A DNA stretch of 64,000 nt from NCBI GenBank assembly GCA_902782445.1, contig CACZNC010000010.1, positions 62,001 through 126,000 on the forward strand, in the 5' to 3' direction. The notes below the pieces were generated by a model that saw only the letters and a list, made by a program, of their open reading frames with translations, was not told the origin of the DNA and searched no databases. Position 1 is the stretch's first letter. Every line of letters begins with the position of its first letter. The position numbers were made by a program, and so were the translations under genes. Origin of the DNA: an uncultured Ruminococcus sp. GTDB lineage: Bacteria; Bacillota; Clostridia; Oscillospirales; CAG-272. Shown piece by piece: positions 9,000 through 17,862 of the stretch.

Positions 9000-9317
9000 T
9001 GTCCGCGGCGGGGGGCGTGCGGTGCGGGATTATCGGGTTTTTATATGGGAGCGCTTCGCTGGGATTCGAAGGCGCGCGGTTTTGAAGCCGGTGAATGGGG
9101 CGATCTTCGCGGGCTTTTGCAGATTGCGGATTTGAAGAGCCGGAACATGGCGGCAACCTGGCTTGATCGCCAACGTGCGGCTGAAACATGCGCAGAACAA
9201 GTTCTGCGGCCTCCGGCGGAGATTCAGGCGCGCATTGGGCAAAGGACGCGGTTTCGGGATTTCGGATCCGATTTTCTGTCCTCGCGCGGGTTAAGAAAGA
9301 CAAGGGGGGTTGGATAA
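9000..9317 (-). repeat. structured arm repeat, reverse copy R1
   Basis: Reverse-complement arm with the ATAAAAACCC-type end at the left, agcgcttcgctgggatt, cgcgcggtt and ccaacctggcttgatcgcc. The TT-loop hairpin (seen as AA on the plus strand) is GCAGAAC-AA-GTTCTGC at 9192-9207. Confidence 0.75.
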
Positions 9318-9333
9318 TGTTTCACGTGAAACA
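9318..9333. other. parS site, perfect consensus
   Basis: Exact TGTTTCACGTGAAACA at the inner end of arm R1. Confidence 0.8.
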
Positions 9334-9350
9334 ATTCCTTTTTCTGCCAA

Positions 9351-9366
9351 TGTTTCATGTGAAACA
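9351..9366. other. parS-like site, one mismatch
   Basis: TGTTTCATGTGAAACA, 33 nt from the perfect site. This second, degenerate site keeps the same spacing in the other composite elements. Confidence 0.55.
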
Positions 9367-9419
9367 ATCCTGCTTCTCCGTCAGACAGGCCGCCGCACGT
9401 CCCGTTTCGTCCTCACTTT

Positions 9420-9594
9420 GTCATTCTGACGCACCGACGCAGTCGTGCTGTCAGCGAAGAATCTTCGCACTGGAAAGATCAAGCCGTAGTTTGAGTCGGA
9501 AGACAGTCTTCATTACTTTTGCGGGAATCCTCCGACTATAACTGCGGCCACATAATGAAGCGCAAAGATTCTTCGTCACAGGCTCCTCAGAATG
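9420..9594. repeat. CATTCTGA inverted repeat, copy 2, with internal insert
   Basis: Same ends as the other copies, but the centre differs: after cgaagaatctt come about 110 nt that include CCGTAGTTTGAGTCGGA and TCCGACTATAACTGCGG, an imperfect inverted pair that could form a long stem. Confidence 0.6.
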
Positions 9595-9640
9595 ACAACG
9601 AGGAGCGAAACGATGGAGGTCAGCCGTCCGAAATCACGAT

Positions 9641-9656
9641 TGTTTCACGTGAAACA
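9641..9656. other. parS site, perfect consensus
   Basis: Exact TGTTTCACGTGAAACA at the inner end of arm F2. Confidence 0.8.
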
Positions 9657-9930
9657 TCACCCCGAAAACCTGCACTTTGTCCCCTTTCCATGCGCGCCTG
9701 AATCTCTGCCGAAGGCCGCGGACTTGTCCGCGCATGTTTCAACCGCACTTCGGCGATCAAGCCGGGTTGGCTCCATGTTCCGGCTCGTCCGGCTTGAATC
9801 TGTCAAAACGCGCGGGGATCGGCTGATTCACAAGCTGAACGGCCGCGCGTCCCTTCCATCCCAGCGAAGCGCTCCCATATAAAAAAACATAAATCCCGCA
9901 CCGCACAAAATCCTGCACCGCACAAACCCC
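9657..9930 (+). repeat. structured arm repeat, forward copy F2
   Basis: Shorter at its 5' side than F1. Hairpin CGCGGAC-TT-GTCCGCG at 9717-9732, then ggttggctccatgttccggctcgtccgg, cgcgcggggatcgg and the cagcgaagcgctcccatataaa end. Confidence 0.75.
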
Positions 9931-9983
9931 CACCTCGCACGCCGCCTCTTTTTGAAAAGTTCTGATTTGTTCAAAGAATATCT

Positions 9984-10012
9984 TTGAATTTTTCGGGTTT
10001 TTGCGGTATGAT
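9984..10012 (+). promoter_or_regulatory. sigma-A promoter for the dehydratase activase gene
   Basis: TTGAAT (9984-9989) and TATGAT (10007-10012) with a 17-nt spacer; the start codon is about 150 nt downstream, leaving a long leader. Confidence 0.55.
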
Positions 10013-10162
10013 GTATCTGTGAATTATTGTCATTTCATGACGCTTAGAGATGCGAACCTCCCTGCCGTTCTTTCGGGCGGGATCCGCGTCCCGGGCGCCG
10101 GATGAACATAGAACAGAGAACCAAGAACCAAGATCGCATCGACATAAAGGACTGAACATAAA

Positions 10163-13100
10163 ATGGCTGTACATCCGAACGCGGCCCGCCCCTCTTCTCC
10201 GGCCTCCCCCGTCATCCCGGCCGCGCCTGTCTCCGGGATCCCGCCCGTCTCTCCGCGGCCTGACCCGATGGCAAGACCGGTAAAGACGGATTCCCCGGTG
10301 CTCTCCCTCGGCGCGGACGTCGGCTCCACCACTGCGAAGATCGCAGTGCTCCGGGGGGACGAGATCCTGTATACCTCCTACGAACGCCATTATTCCCGCA
10401 TCCGGGAGACGCTTGTCAAGATGCTCCGGGACGCCGCCCCCGTCCTCGGAGATTCCCCCTTCACCGCCGCCGTGTCCGGGTCCGCCGGACTGGGACTGGC
10501 AGAAGGCGCGGGGATCCCCTTCGTACAGGAGGTCTGGGCGACGGGAGAGGTGGTCAAGACCCTCGAGCACGACGTCTCCTGCGTCATCGAACTGGGTGGG
10601 GAGGACGCGAAGATCATCTTCTTCAAGGGGGGAGCCGACGAGCGCATGAACGGGACCTGCGCGGGCGGAACGGGGGCTTTCATCGACCAGATGGCCTCCC
10701 TTCTGGACGTCACCCCCGACGAGCTGGACGAGCTGGCCCTGAACCATAAAAAGATCTATCCCATCGCCTCCCGCTGCGGGGTCTTCGCCAAATCCGACGT
10801 CCAGCCCCTCCTGAATCAGGGCGCGTCGAGGGAGGACATCGCCGCCTCCGTCTATCAGGCCGTTGTCAACCAGACCGTGGCGGGACTGGCCCAGGGGAGA
10901 AAGATCGAAGGGCGGGTGCTCTTCCTCGGAGGACCCCTGTCCTTCTGCCGGGGACTGCGGGACCGCTTCGTCGAGACCCTCGGACTGAAAGAAGAGGAGG
11001 CCGTCTTCCCGCCCTACGCCCGGAACGCGGTTTCCCTAGGCGCGGCCCTCTATTCCCGCCGGATCATGACCAGCGACCCGAACTGCCTCTTCACCCTGGA
11101 CGCCCTGGCCGATAAGATCGAAAACGCCAAGATCCGCGCTACCTCCTCCCGCACCGATCCCCTGTTCCGGAACCGGGAGGAATACGAGGAGTTCTCCGCA
11201 CGTCACGCGAAGGCATCCGTCCCCGCCGCTCCCATCGAGGAGTACGAGGGGGGTGCCTCCCTCGGCATCGACTGCGGATCCACCACCACCAAGCTGGCCC
11301 TCGTCGGAGAAGGCGGGGAACTGCTCTATACCTACTACGCCCCGAACCGCGGCAACCCCGTCGGGATCGTGCGGCAGGAACTGTCCTCCATCTACGCCCT
11401 CTGCGGGGACCGGGTGAAGATCCGCGCGTCCGCCGTCACGGGCTACGGGGAGGACCTCATCCGCCACGCGTTCGGCGTCGACTACGGCGTCGTGGAGACC
11501 GTGGCCCACTACACCGCCGCGAAGCACTTCCTCCCCGACGTGGATTTCATCCTCGATATAGGAGGGCAGGACATCAAGTGCTTCCGCATCCGGGCCGGAG
11601 CCGTGGACAAGATCATGCTCAACGAGGCCTGTTCCTCCGGCTGCGGGTCCTTCATCGAGACCTTCGCCCGGTCCATGCACCTCACGGCCGCCGAATTCGC
11701 GCAGCGGGCCCTTTTTGCGTCGGCTCCGGTCAACCTCGGGAGCCGGTGCACCGTCTTCATGAACTCCCAGGTCAAGCAGTCCCAGAAGGACGGCGCGACG
11801 GTGGAGGATATTTCGGCGGGCCTCTCCCTCTCGGTGGTGAAAAACGCCATCTATAAAGTGATCCGCGCCCATTCCCCGGACGAGCTCGGGGAGCGCATCG
11901 TCGTGCAGGGCGGGACCTTCTTCAACGACGCGGTGCTCCGGGCCTTCGAGCGGGAGATCGGCCGGGAGGTGATCCGCCCGAACATCGCGGGACTCATGGG
12001 AGCCTACGGGGCCGCCCTCTACGCCGCCGACCGGAAGGACAAGGAGGAAGGGCAGAACGCCGGGACCCCGGAAAAGCCCGCCTCGAAGCTGATCTCCCCC
12101 TCCGCCCTCGCCTCCTTCACCCATCAGTCGAGGACCGCGACCTGCGGCGGATGCGAGAACCGGTGCCTGCTCACCGTCAACACCTTCCCGGGCGGGCGGA
12201 AGTTCATCTCCGGGAACAAATGCGAGCGCGGCGCGGGTCAGACCCACGTGAGCGAGGACGTCCCGAACCTCCACGCCTTCAAGCGCGGTTTATTGCTGGC
12301 CGAAGCGCCGGGAACCCTGCCTCCCGCCTCCGAAATCGGACCGCGCGGAACCGTCGGACTGCCCCTCTGCCTCGGGATGTACGAGCTTCTGCCTCTCTGG
12401 ACCGCCGTCTTCCGCTCCCTCGGCTTCACCCCGGTGCTCTCCGGCATGTCGTCGAAGGAGATTTACGAGCTCGGGCAGTTCTCCATCCCCTCGGACACCG
12501 CCTGCTACCCCGCGAAGATCATGCACGGGCATATCGAAAAGCTCGTCGGGATGGGCGTGGACGCGGTGTTCTATCCCCGGATGACGTGGAACCTGGACGA
12601 ACACGCCTCCGACAACCACTACAACTGCCCGGTCGTCGCCTATTACAGCGAACTGCTCCGGGGGAACATGGACTGCCTGAAAAAAGTCCGCTTCCTCTAC
12701 CCCTATCTCTCCGTCGACAGCGAAAGCGAACTGGCGGAAGGACTGCGCCGCGCCCTCACCCCGATCTGGCCCGACATCAAAAAGGCCGAGATCAAAAAAG
12801 CGGTTTCCGCCGGATTCGCCAACCTCGCGAAGTATACCTCCGCCGTGAAGGCCGAGGGCGAGCGGGCGGTCGGATGGGCAAGGGAAAACGGCAAAAAGGT
12901 GATGATCCTCGCCGGACGCCCGTACCACGCGGACGCGGAGATCGGACACGGCATCGACAAGCTGGCGGTCTCCCTCGGATTCGCCGTGGTGTCGGAGGAT
13001 TCGATCTACCACCTGGCGAAGACGCCGGAGGACGTGCGGGTCCTGAATCAGTGGACCTATCATTCCCGTCTGTACCGGGCGGCGGCGTGGGCGGCGGAGA

Positions 13101-13282
13101 ACCCGGACGCGCAGCTCGTGCAGCTCGTGTCCTTCGGCTGCGGCGTCGACGCCATCACGACGGACGAGGTCAAGCGGATCCTCGAGAACGCCGGGAAATA
13201 CTACACCCAGATCAAGATCGACGAGATCGCAAACCTCGGCGCGGTGAAGATCCGGCTGAGAAGTCTCGCGGCGGTGCTCTGA
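10163..13282 (+). CDS. 2-hydroxyacyl-CoA dehydratase activase, double ASKHA domain (BcrAD/BadFG family) with DUF2229
   Basis: A 1,039-residue protein with two tandem ASKHA ATPase domains. The first (about 47-320) has GADVGSTTAKI, GTCAGGTGAF and SRCGVFAKSDV; the second (about 365-640) has GIDCGSTTTKL, EACSSGCGSF and SRCTVFMNSQV. The paired Cys in each domain match [4Fe-4S] ligands of HgdC-type activases, which use ATP to inject a low-potential electron into a dehydratase. A DUF2229-like region follows, with CGGCENRC (from about 660) and SDTACYPAKIMHGH. ATG 10163 has AAAGGA upstream and adds a Pro/Ala-rich 40-residue leader; ATG 10268 lacks a ribosome site. The partner domain is encoded separately at 14035. 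Confidence 0.85.
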   Translation: MAVHPNAARPSSPASPVIPAAPVSGIPPVSPRPDPMARPVKTDSPVLSLGADVGSTTAKIAVLRGDEILYTSYERHYSRIRETLVKMLRDAAPVLGDSPFTAAVSGSAGLGLAEGAGIPFVQEVWATGEVVKTLEHDVSCVIELGGEDAKIIFFKGGADERMNGTCAGGTGAFIDQMASLLDVTPDELDELALNHKKIYPIASRCGVFAKSDVQPLLNQGASREDIAASVYQAVVNQTVAGLAQGRKIEGRVLFLGGPLSFCRGLRDRFVETLGLKEEEAVFPPYARNAVSLGAALYSRRIMTSDPNCLFTLDALADKIENAKIRATSSRTDPLFRNREEYEEFSARHAKASVPAAPIEEYEGGASLGIDCGSTTTKLALVGEGGELLYTYYAPNRGNPVGIVRQELSSIYALCGDRVKIRASAVTGYGEDLIRHAFGVDYGVVETVAHYTAAKHFLPDVDFILDIGGQDIKCFRIRAGAVDKIMLNEACSSGCGSFIETFARSMHLTAAEFAQRALFASAPVNLGSRCTVFMNSQVKQSQKDGATVEDISAGLSLSVVKNAIYKVIRAHSPDELGERIVVQGGTFFNDAVLRAFEREIGREVIRPNIAGLMGAYGAALYAADRKDKEEGQNAGTPEKPASKLISPSALASFTHQSRTATCGGCENRCLLTVNTFPGGRKFISGNKCERGAGQTHVSEDVPNLHAFKRGLLLAEAPGTLPPASEIGPRGTVGLPLCLGMYELLPLWTAVFRSLGFTPVLSGMSSKEIYELGQFSIPSDTACYPAKIMHGHIEKLVGMGVDAVFYPRMTWNLDEHASDNHYNCPVVAYYSELLRGNMDCLKKVRFLYPYLSVDSESELAEGLRRALTPIWPDIKKAEIKKAVSAGFANLAKYTSAVKAEGERAVGWARENGKKVMILAGRPYHADAEIGHGIDKLAVSLGFAVVSEDSIYHLAKTPEDVRVLNQWTYHSRLYRAAAWAAENPDAQLVQLVSFGCGVDAITTDEVKRILENAGKYYTQIKIDEIANLGAVKIRLRSLAAVL

Positions 13283-13560
13283 GGCTTGTCCGGATCCGGG
13301 TGGGGTACGGCTTTTGAATCCGGTTTTGCATTATTTGGTAAAGGAATCGGCGTCGGCCGCGCGGTCCGGAAGCCGGAAAATGGGGCGATCCCCCGCGCTC
13401 CGATTCAGATTCAAGCCGGACGAGCCGAAACAGGGAGCCAACCCGGCTTGACCGCCGAAGTGCAGCCGAACCCGTGCGCGGACAAGTCCGCGGGCTCCGC
13501 CGGCAATTCAGGCGCGCATTGGGCACAGGACACGCGAACGGAATGTTGAGACTGTTTCTC
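13283..13560 (-). repeat. structured arm repeat, reverse copy R2
   Basis: Hairpin CGCGGAC-AA-GTCCGCG at 13477-13492, the same stem as F2. The terminal segment is the ggaatcggcgtcgg variant rather than the agcgcttcgct variant. Confidence 0.7.
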
Positions 13561-13654
13561 TGTCTTCGCGCACGGTTTGAGATTCAGACAGATATGCAGG
13601 CTGAACCACGCGATCGAGAATCATTCGGGCGAAACATGGAGGTTCGGCAGTATA

Positions 13655-13670
13655 TGTTTCACGTGAAACA
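13655..13670. other. parS site, perfect consensus
   Basis: Exact TGTTTCACGTGAAACA next to arm F3. Confidence 0.8.
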
Positions 13671-14000
13671 ATGTGCCGGAAGCCCGTGTCTTTCTTGATC
13701 TGCGCGAGGTTAGCCAAACAGATCCCGCCGCACGAGAACGCGGCAACGCCGAATGCGCGATTGTATTTCTGCCGACAGGCCGCCGCATTGGCATGTCGTT
13801 CAGCTGTTCTTTTCATTCATCCGGCCAATGCTACAGACCGCGCGAGGTTGGCTCCATGTTCAGGCTCGTCCGGTCTGAATCTGAAAACCGCGCGAGGATC
13901 GCTCCATTCCCCGGCTGAACACCCGCGCGTCCCATCCATCCTGCGTAGCGGGCGGAGCGCTCCCATATAAATAACGAAAATCCCGCACCGCACCTCATTT
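13671..14000 (+). repeat. structured arm repeat, forward copy F3 (type B hairpin)
   Basis: In place of the short TT-loop hairpin it has a 47-nt stem-loop closed by GCATTGG (13785-13791) and CCAATGC (13825-13831), as in R3 and R7. The remaining landmarks match the family. Confidence 0.7.
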
Positions 14001-14034
14001 TGAATTGCACTTCACCGAACGGAACTGCTGCATC

Positions 14035-15303
14035 ATGAATCAAAATTACGTTCAGTTCACAAAGGACATGAAGTCCACGCACACGATCCTGATCCCGAAC
14101 ATGCTTCCCATCCATTTCAAGCTGGTGAAGCGGATCCTCGAAAACGACGGCTACACGGTGGAGCTCCTCGAGACCACCGGGCCGCGGATCGCCGAGACCG
14201 GGCAGAAGTACGTGCACAACGACACCTGCTACCCCGCCATCCTCGTGATCGGCCAGATGCTCGACGCCCTCTTCTCCGGGAAATACGACCCGAAGAAGTG
14301 CGCCCTCATGCTCTTCCAGACCGGGGGCGGATGCCGGGCGTCGAACTATGTCTCCCTCATGCGCAAGGCCCTCGAGAACGCCGGGATGCCATACGTCCCC
14401 GTGATCCCGCTCTCCCTCGCCGGGATCGAGACGCACCCGGGGTTCAAGAACTCCATCTTCCTCTACCTCCGCATGGCCTACGGGGTCCTCTGCGGCGACC
14501 TCATGATGGCCCTCGCCAATCAGGTCCGGCCATACGAGACCGAAAAGGGAGCGGCGGACGCCCTCTGCGCGCGCTGGACCGAGACCCTCGTCCGGGAGCT
14601 TGCCTCGAAGGATATCCGCTACGGCCGGATCCGGAAGAACTACGCAAAGATCGTGCGGGATTTCGCCGCCATCCCCCGGGACGCGGAAAAGATGAAGAAC
14701 GCCGTCCGGGTGGGGATCGTCGGGGAGATCTACGTGAAATTCTCCCCCCTCGGGAACAACGGACTGGAGAAATTCCTCGTCTCCGAGGGCGCGGAGGTCG
14801 TGATGCCCGGGCTGCTCGACTTCTTCAACTACTGCGTGTACAACGGGATCATGGATTACGAGCTCTACCCGAAGACCCACTCCCGCCTGAAATACTGGGG
14901 CTCGAAGATCGCCTACCGGTTCCTGCTCGGCAAGCAGCGGGACCTGATCGAAGCGATCCGCCGGGAGGGGACCTTCCGCCCGATGACCCCCTTCGACCGG
15001 ACGCTCAGTCTGACGAAGGACTTCATCGGCTACGGCACGAAGATGGGGGAGGGCTGGCTGCTGTCGGCGGAGATGCTGGAGCTCTGCGATTCCGGCGTGC
15101 CGAACATCGTGTGCACCCAGCCCTTCGGATGCCTGCCGAACCACATCTGCGGCAAGGGGATGATGAAGCCTATCAAGGAGGCGATCCCCGGCGCGAACAT
15201 CGTGGCCATCGACTACGACCCCGGCACCTCCGCCGTGAATCAGGAGAACCGATTGAAGCTGATGCTCTCCGCGGCGAGAGAGGCCATGGAGGCCAATGGG
15301 TGA
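14035..15303 (+). CDS. 2-hydroxyacyl-CoA dehydratase-like protein (activase partner domain)
   Basis: A 422-residue protein resembling the dehydratase D-component region usually found C-terminal to the double activase: TILIPNMLPIHF, KYVHNDTCYPAILVIGQ, LMLFQTGGGCRASNY, VIPLSLAGIE and a late CTQPFGCLPNHICGKGMMK with Cys residues suited to an Fe-S cluster. ATG 14035 begins the conserved sequence; a TTG further upstream lies within the repeat end. Ribosome site is weak. It probably works with the product of 10163-13282 in radical dehydration of an (R)-2-hydroxyacyl-CoA or as a related reductase of unknown substrate. A 0.75-kb repeat element separates the two genes. Confidence 0.8.
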   Translation: MNQNYVQFTKDMKSTHTILIPNMLPIHFKLVKRILENDGYTVELLETTGPRIAETGQKYVHNDTCYPAILVIGQMLDALFSGKYDPKKCALMLFQTGGGCRASNYVSLMRKALENAGMPYVPVIPLSLAGIETHPGFKNSIFLYLRMAYGVLCGDLMMALANQVRPYETEKGAADALCARWTETLVRELASKDIRYGRIRKNYAKIVRDFAAIPRDAEKMKNAVRVGIVGEIYVKFSPLGNNGLEKFLVSEGAEVVMPGLLDFFNYCVYNGIMDYELYPKTHSRLKYWGSKIAYRFLLGKQRDLIEAIRREGTFRPMTPFDRTLSLTKDFIGYGTKMGEGWLLSAEMLELCDSGVPNIVCTQPFGCLPNHICGKGMMKPIKEAIPGANIVAIDYDPGTSAVNQENRLKLMLSAAREAMEANG

Positions 15304-15583
15304 ATCTTGTCCGGGATTTCGTTCCGGTTGAGAATGACGGTTTTATGGGATGGAAAAGGATTCGGCGTCGGGACGCGCAGAGTACAGCCGACAAATAAGC
15401 CGATCTTCGCGCGCTTTTGCAGATTGCAAATCGGACGGGCTGAACATGAAGCCAACCCCGCGCGGTCTTCAGCATTGGCCGGACGCACGAAAAAAATCGC
15501 TTAACGACATGCCAATGCGGTGGCCTTGCGGCGGTGATTCAGTCGCGCATATAAAGGGGACAATGTCCAGGCTTTCTGACGTA
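15304..15583 (-). repeat. structured arm repeat, reverse copy R3 (type B hairpin)
   Basis: Type B stem-loop closed by GCATTGG (15472-15478) and CCAATGC (15512-15518). The loop keeps the acgacat segment seen, inverted, as atgtcgtt in F3. Confidence 0.7.
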
Positions 15584-15599
15584 TGTTTCACGTGAAACA
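15584..15599. other. parS site, perfect consensus
   Basis: Exact TGTTTCACGTGAAACA. Confidence 0.8.
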
Positions 15600-15845
15600 T
15601 TTGGACGGCGCACCCCAACTCCAAGTTCCGCCCAAACGGTTTTCGATCGCGCGGCTCGGTCTGCACGTCTGTCTGAATCTATAACCGTGCGCGAGGATGC
15701 GGAAACAATTTCAGCTTCCCGTCCGCGCGTCCTGTGTAATGCGCGCCTGAAATGCTGCCGGAGGCCGCAGACTTGTCTGCGCATGTTTCGGCTGCACGAA
15801 CAGAGACCGCGCGAGGACGTGGGATGCAAGATCGAATTTCGAATC
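15600..15845 (+). repeat. structured arm repeat, forward copy F4
   Basis: Has the alternative 5' part (ttttcgatcgcgcgg, ctgcacgtctgtctgaatct, gtgcgcgaggatg). Hairpin CGCAGAC-TT-GTCTGCG at 15766-15781. It passes into the TTCG module instead of the usual 3' end. Confidence 0.7.
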
Positions 15846-16050
15846 CGATGTGAGAGGACAAGTTATGCTCTCCGGCCAAGGGACCCGCACAGGGGGCCTT
15901 CGGCCTGAGATGGTCCCCCGTGCCGCCGTCCGCGCAGGACAATAAATCCGAAACGCGGAGCGTTTCATTCCTTATTTCCCTTCGTGAAGGGATGGACAAA
16001 TCTTCCTCCGCCGACGGTCAGGAATGACCGTCGCTGCTGATTCAGAAAGG
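15845..16050 (+). repeat. TTCG/GGAA hairpin module, copy 1
   Basis: Stem GCAC-a-GGGGG (15887-15896) with CCCCCGTGC (15915-15923) around ccttcggcctgagatggt; then CCCTTC/GAAGGG and the hairpin GACGGTCA-GGAA-TGACCGTC (16013-16032), ending gctgattcagaaaggcg. It lies upstream of the ABC exporter promoter. Confidence 0.7.
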
Positions 16051-16092
16051 CGAAGTCTTTCATGTCTTGTTCAAGATTTATTTATAAATCTG

Positions 16093-16101
16093 TGTTATAA
16101 T
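16093..16101 (+). promoter_or_regulatory. extended -10 promoter of the ABC exporter operon
   Basis: TGTTATAAT with TATAAT at 16096-16101 and an upstream TG; no good -35 at 17 nt. About 76 nt before the ATPase start. Confidence 0.55.
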
Positions 16102-16176
16102 CATTGTATCTGTGATTTTGTAAAATCCATCGCGCGGGAGCGCCTTTTTCCCGCGCAGAGAGGACAGTCTGCTTTT

Positions 16177-17115
16177 ATGATTGAAATCAACCATCTTGTC
16201 AAGAACTACGGCTCGAAGTTCGCCGTGGACGACGTGTCGTTCAAGGTCGGCGAGGGCGAGATCGTCGGCTTCCTCGGCCCCAACGGCGCGGGCAAGTCCA
16301 CCACCATGAACATCCTCACGGGCTATCTCTCCTCCACCTCCGGCGAGGCGAAAGTCGGCGGCATCGACATCCTCGAAAACCCCGACGAGGCGAAGAAGCT
16401 CATCGGATTCCTCCCCGAACAGCCCCCGCTCTACGTGGACATGACCGTCAACGAATACCTGAATTTCGTCTACGAGATCAAGTCCTGCCGCCTGAACCGG
16501 GAAAAGCACCTCGAGGAGATCCGCAAGGTCACCAAGATCGACGACGTCAAGAACCGCCTGATCCGCAACCTCTCGAAGGGCTACCGCCAGCGGGTCGGCA
16601 TCGCCCAGGCTCTGGTGGGCAATCCCCCGGTGATCGTGTTCGACGAACCCACCGTCGGCCTCGACCCCAAGCAGATCATCGAGATCCGCAACCTGATCCG
16701 CTCCCTCGGGAAGGACCACACCGTCATCCTCTCCACCCACATCCTGTCGGAGGTCCAGTCCGTCTGCGACCGGATCGTCATCATCAACAACGGCAAGATC
16801 ATCGCCGACGAGCGCACCGAGAACATCACCGAGGCCGTGGACAGCACCCGCCGGTACAGCGTCAAGATCGCCGGTCCCCAGCGGGAAGTGCTCGCCGCCC
16901 TGAACGCGCTCTCCGGCGTCACCTCCGTGGAAGTCACCGGGGAGAGGGAGCTCGACAGCTACGTCTACCTGATCGAGACGGCTCGCGGCGCGGATATCCG
17001 CAAACCCCTGTTCTACGCCATGGCGGAAAAGAACTGGCCGATCCTCGGTCTCGAGAGCGTCGGCATGAATCTCGAAGAGGTCTTCGTCCGGATCACAGAC
17101 CGGGCGGGGAATTAA
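16177..17115 (+). CDS. ABC exporter ATP-binding protein, GldA-like
   Basis: A 312-residue ABC ATPase: Walker A GPNGAGKSTT, Q-loop in GFLPEQPPLY, signature LSKGYRQR, Walker B VIVFDEPT and switch His in LSTHIL, followed by a C-terminal regulatory extension of about 90 residues as in GldA/DrrA/CcmA-type exporters. ATG 16177 is chosen because the ABC fold begins there (MIEINHLVKNYG); AGAGGAC lies upstream. It forms an operon with the permease (15 nt downstream), the GldG-like protein and the DUF4340 protein. The substrate is unknown; in gliding Bacteroidetes the homologous GldAFG complex supports motility, but the set is widespread outside gliders. Confidence 0.9.
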   Translation: MIEINHLVKNYGSKFAVDDVSFKVGEGEIVGFLGPNGAGKSTTMNILTGYLSSTSGEAKVGGIDILENPDEAKKLIGFLPEQPPLYVDMTVNEYLNFVYEIKSCRLNREKHLEEIRKVTKIDDVKNRLIRNLSKGYRQRVGIAQALVGNPPVIVFDEPTVGLDPKQIIEIRNLIRSLGKDHTVILSTHILSEVQSVCDRIVIINNGKIIADERTENITEAVDSTRRYSVKIAGPQREVLAALNALSGVTSVEVTGERELDSYVYLIETARGADIRKPLFYAMAEKNWPILGLESVGMNLEEVFVRITDRAGN

Positions 17116-17130
17116 GGGAGGACAAAGGAC

Positions 17131-17847
17131 ATGCTGGCCATATACAAAAAAGAAATGCGGACCTATTTCACCACGCCGCTGGGGTACGTCTTCCTCGCGG
17201 TGTTCCTCGCGGTGAGCGGGTTCCTGTTCGCCTTCTCCACCTTCCAGTCCCAGACCTCCGACGTGTCCGGGTACTTCCAGCTGATGATCTTCGGCTACAT
17301 CGTCATCGTTCCCCTGCTCACCATGCGCTCCTTCGCCGAAGAGAGACGCACCCGCACCGAACAGCTCCTCATGACCTCCCCCGTCACGATCCCGGCGATG
17401 GTATTTGCGAAATTCCTCGCCGCGTTCACCATGTTCGGCGGGACGGTCCTGCTCTCCTGCCTCTACTACCTGCCCCTCTTCGGATACGCCGAGGAGAACG
17501 CCGGTCCCAACGTCGGGCGCGCGTTCGGCTGCCTGATCGCCATGCTGCTGCTCGGGATGTGCTTCATCGCCGTCGGCATCTTCGTCTCCACCCTCACGGA
17601 ATCCACCGTCACCGCCTCCATCGGGACCATGACGATCCTCTTGGTCTTCGTGGTGGCCGCGATCTTCAACAACCTGATCGACTCCTACGTGGTCCGGTCG
17701 GTGCTGTCCTGGATCTCCGTCTATTCCCGATACGTCAATTTCACCTACGGCATGTTCGATATCGCCGCCGCCGTCTATTACCTCTCCATCACCGGTGTGT
17801 TCCTGTTCCTCGCCATCCGCGTGTACGAGAGAAGAAGATACGCCTGA
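17131..17847 (+). CDS. ABC-2-type permease, GldF-like
   Basis: A 238-residue membrane protein with six hydrophobic segments (first about residues 15-40; others at 50-75, 100-125, 140-165, 170-190 and 205-230) and the conserved MRSFAEERRTRTEQLLMTSPV loop typical of GldF/NosY-like permeases. GGAGGACAAAGG precedes ATG 17131. It would form the membrane channel for the ATPase encoded 15 nt upstream; the GldG-like gene begins 15 nt downstream. Confidence 0.88.
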   Translation: MLAIYKKEMRTYFTTPLGYVFLAVFLAVSGFLFAFSTFQSQTSDVSGYFQLMIFGYIVIVPLLTMRSFAEERRTRTEQLLMTSPVTIPAMVFAKFLAAFTMFGGTVLLSCLYYLPLFGYAEENAGPNVGRAFGCLIAMLLLGMCFIAVGIFVSTLTESTVTASIGTMTILLVFVVAAIFNNLIDSYVVRSVLSWISVYSRYVNFTYGMFDIAAAVYYLSITGVFLFLAIRVYERRRYA

Positions 17848-17862
17848 TCGGGGAGGATCGAA

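Larger units (their letters stand above)
9000..9930. repeat. composite parS element E2 (two inverted arms around parS and CATTCTGA)
   Basis: Order: reverse arm R1 (9000-9317), perfect parS (9318), imperfect parS (9351), conserved ccgtcagacaggccgccgca segment, CATTCTGA repeat (9420-9594), perfect parS (9641), forward arm F2 (9657-9930). The same order recurs at 39026, 51690 and 59165. No protein-coding signal was found. Confidence 0.75.
13283..14000. repeat. paired arm element (R2 - parS - F3) between activase and dehydratase genes
   Basis: Reverse arm (13283-13560), a middle segment with tgagattcagacagatatgc and gcgatcgagaatc, one perfect parS (13655), and a forward arm (13671-14000). There is no CATTCTGA core. 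It fills the whole gap between two genes whose products are often a single polypeptide in related bacteria (recollection). Confidence 0.7.
15304..15845. repeat. paired arm element (R3 - parS - F4)
   Basis: Reverse arm R3 (15304-15583), perfect parS (15584), forward arm F4 (15600-15845). It continues directly into the TTCG module at 15845. Confidence 0.7.
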
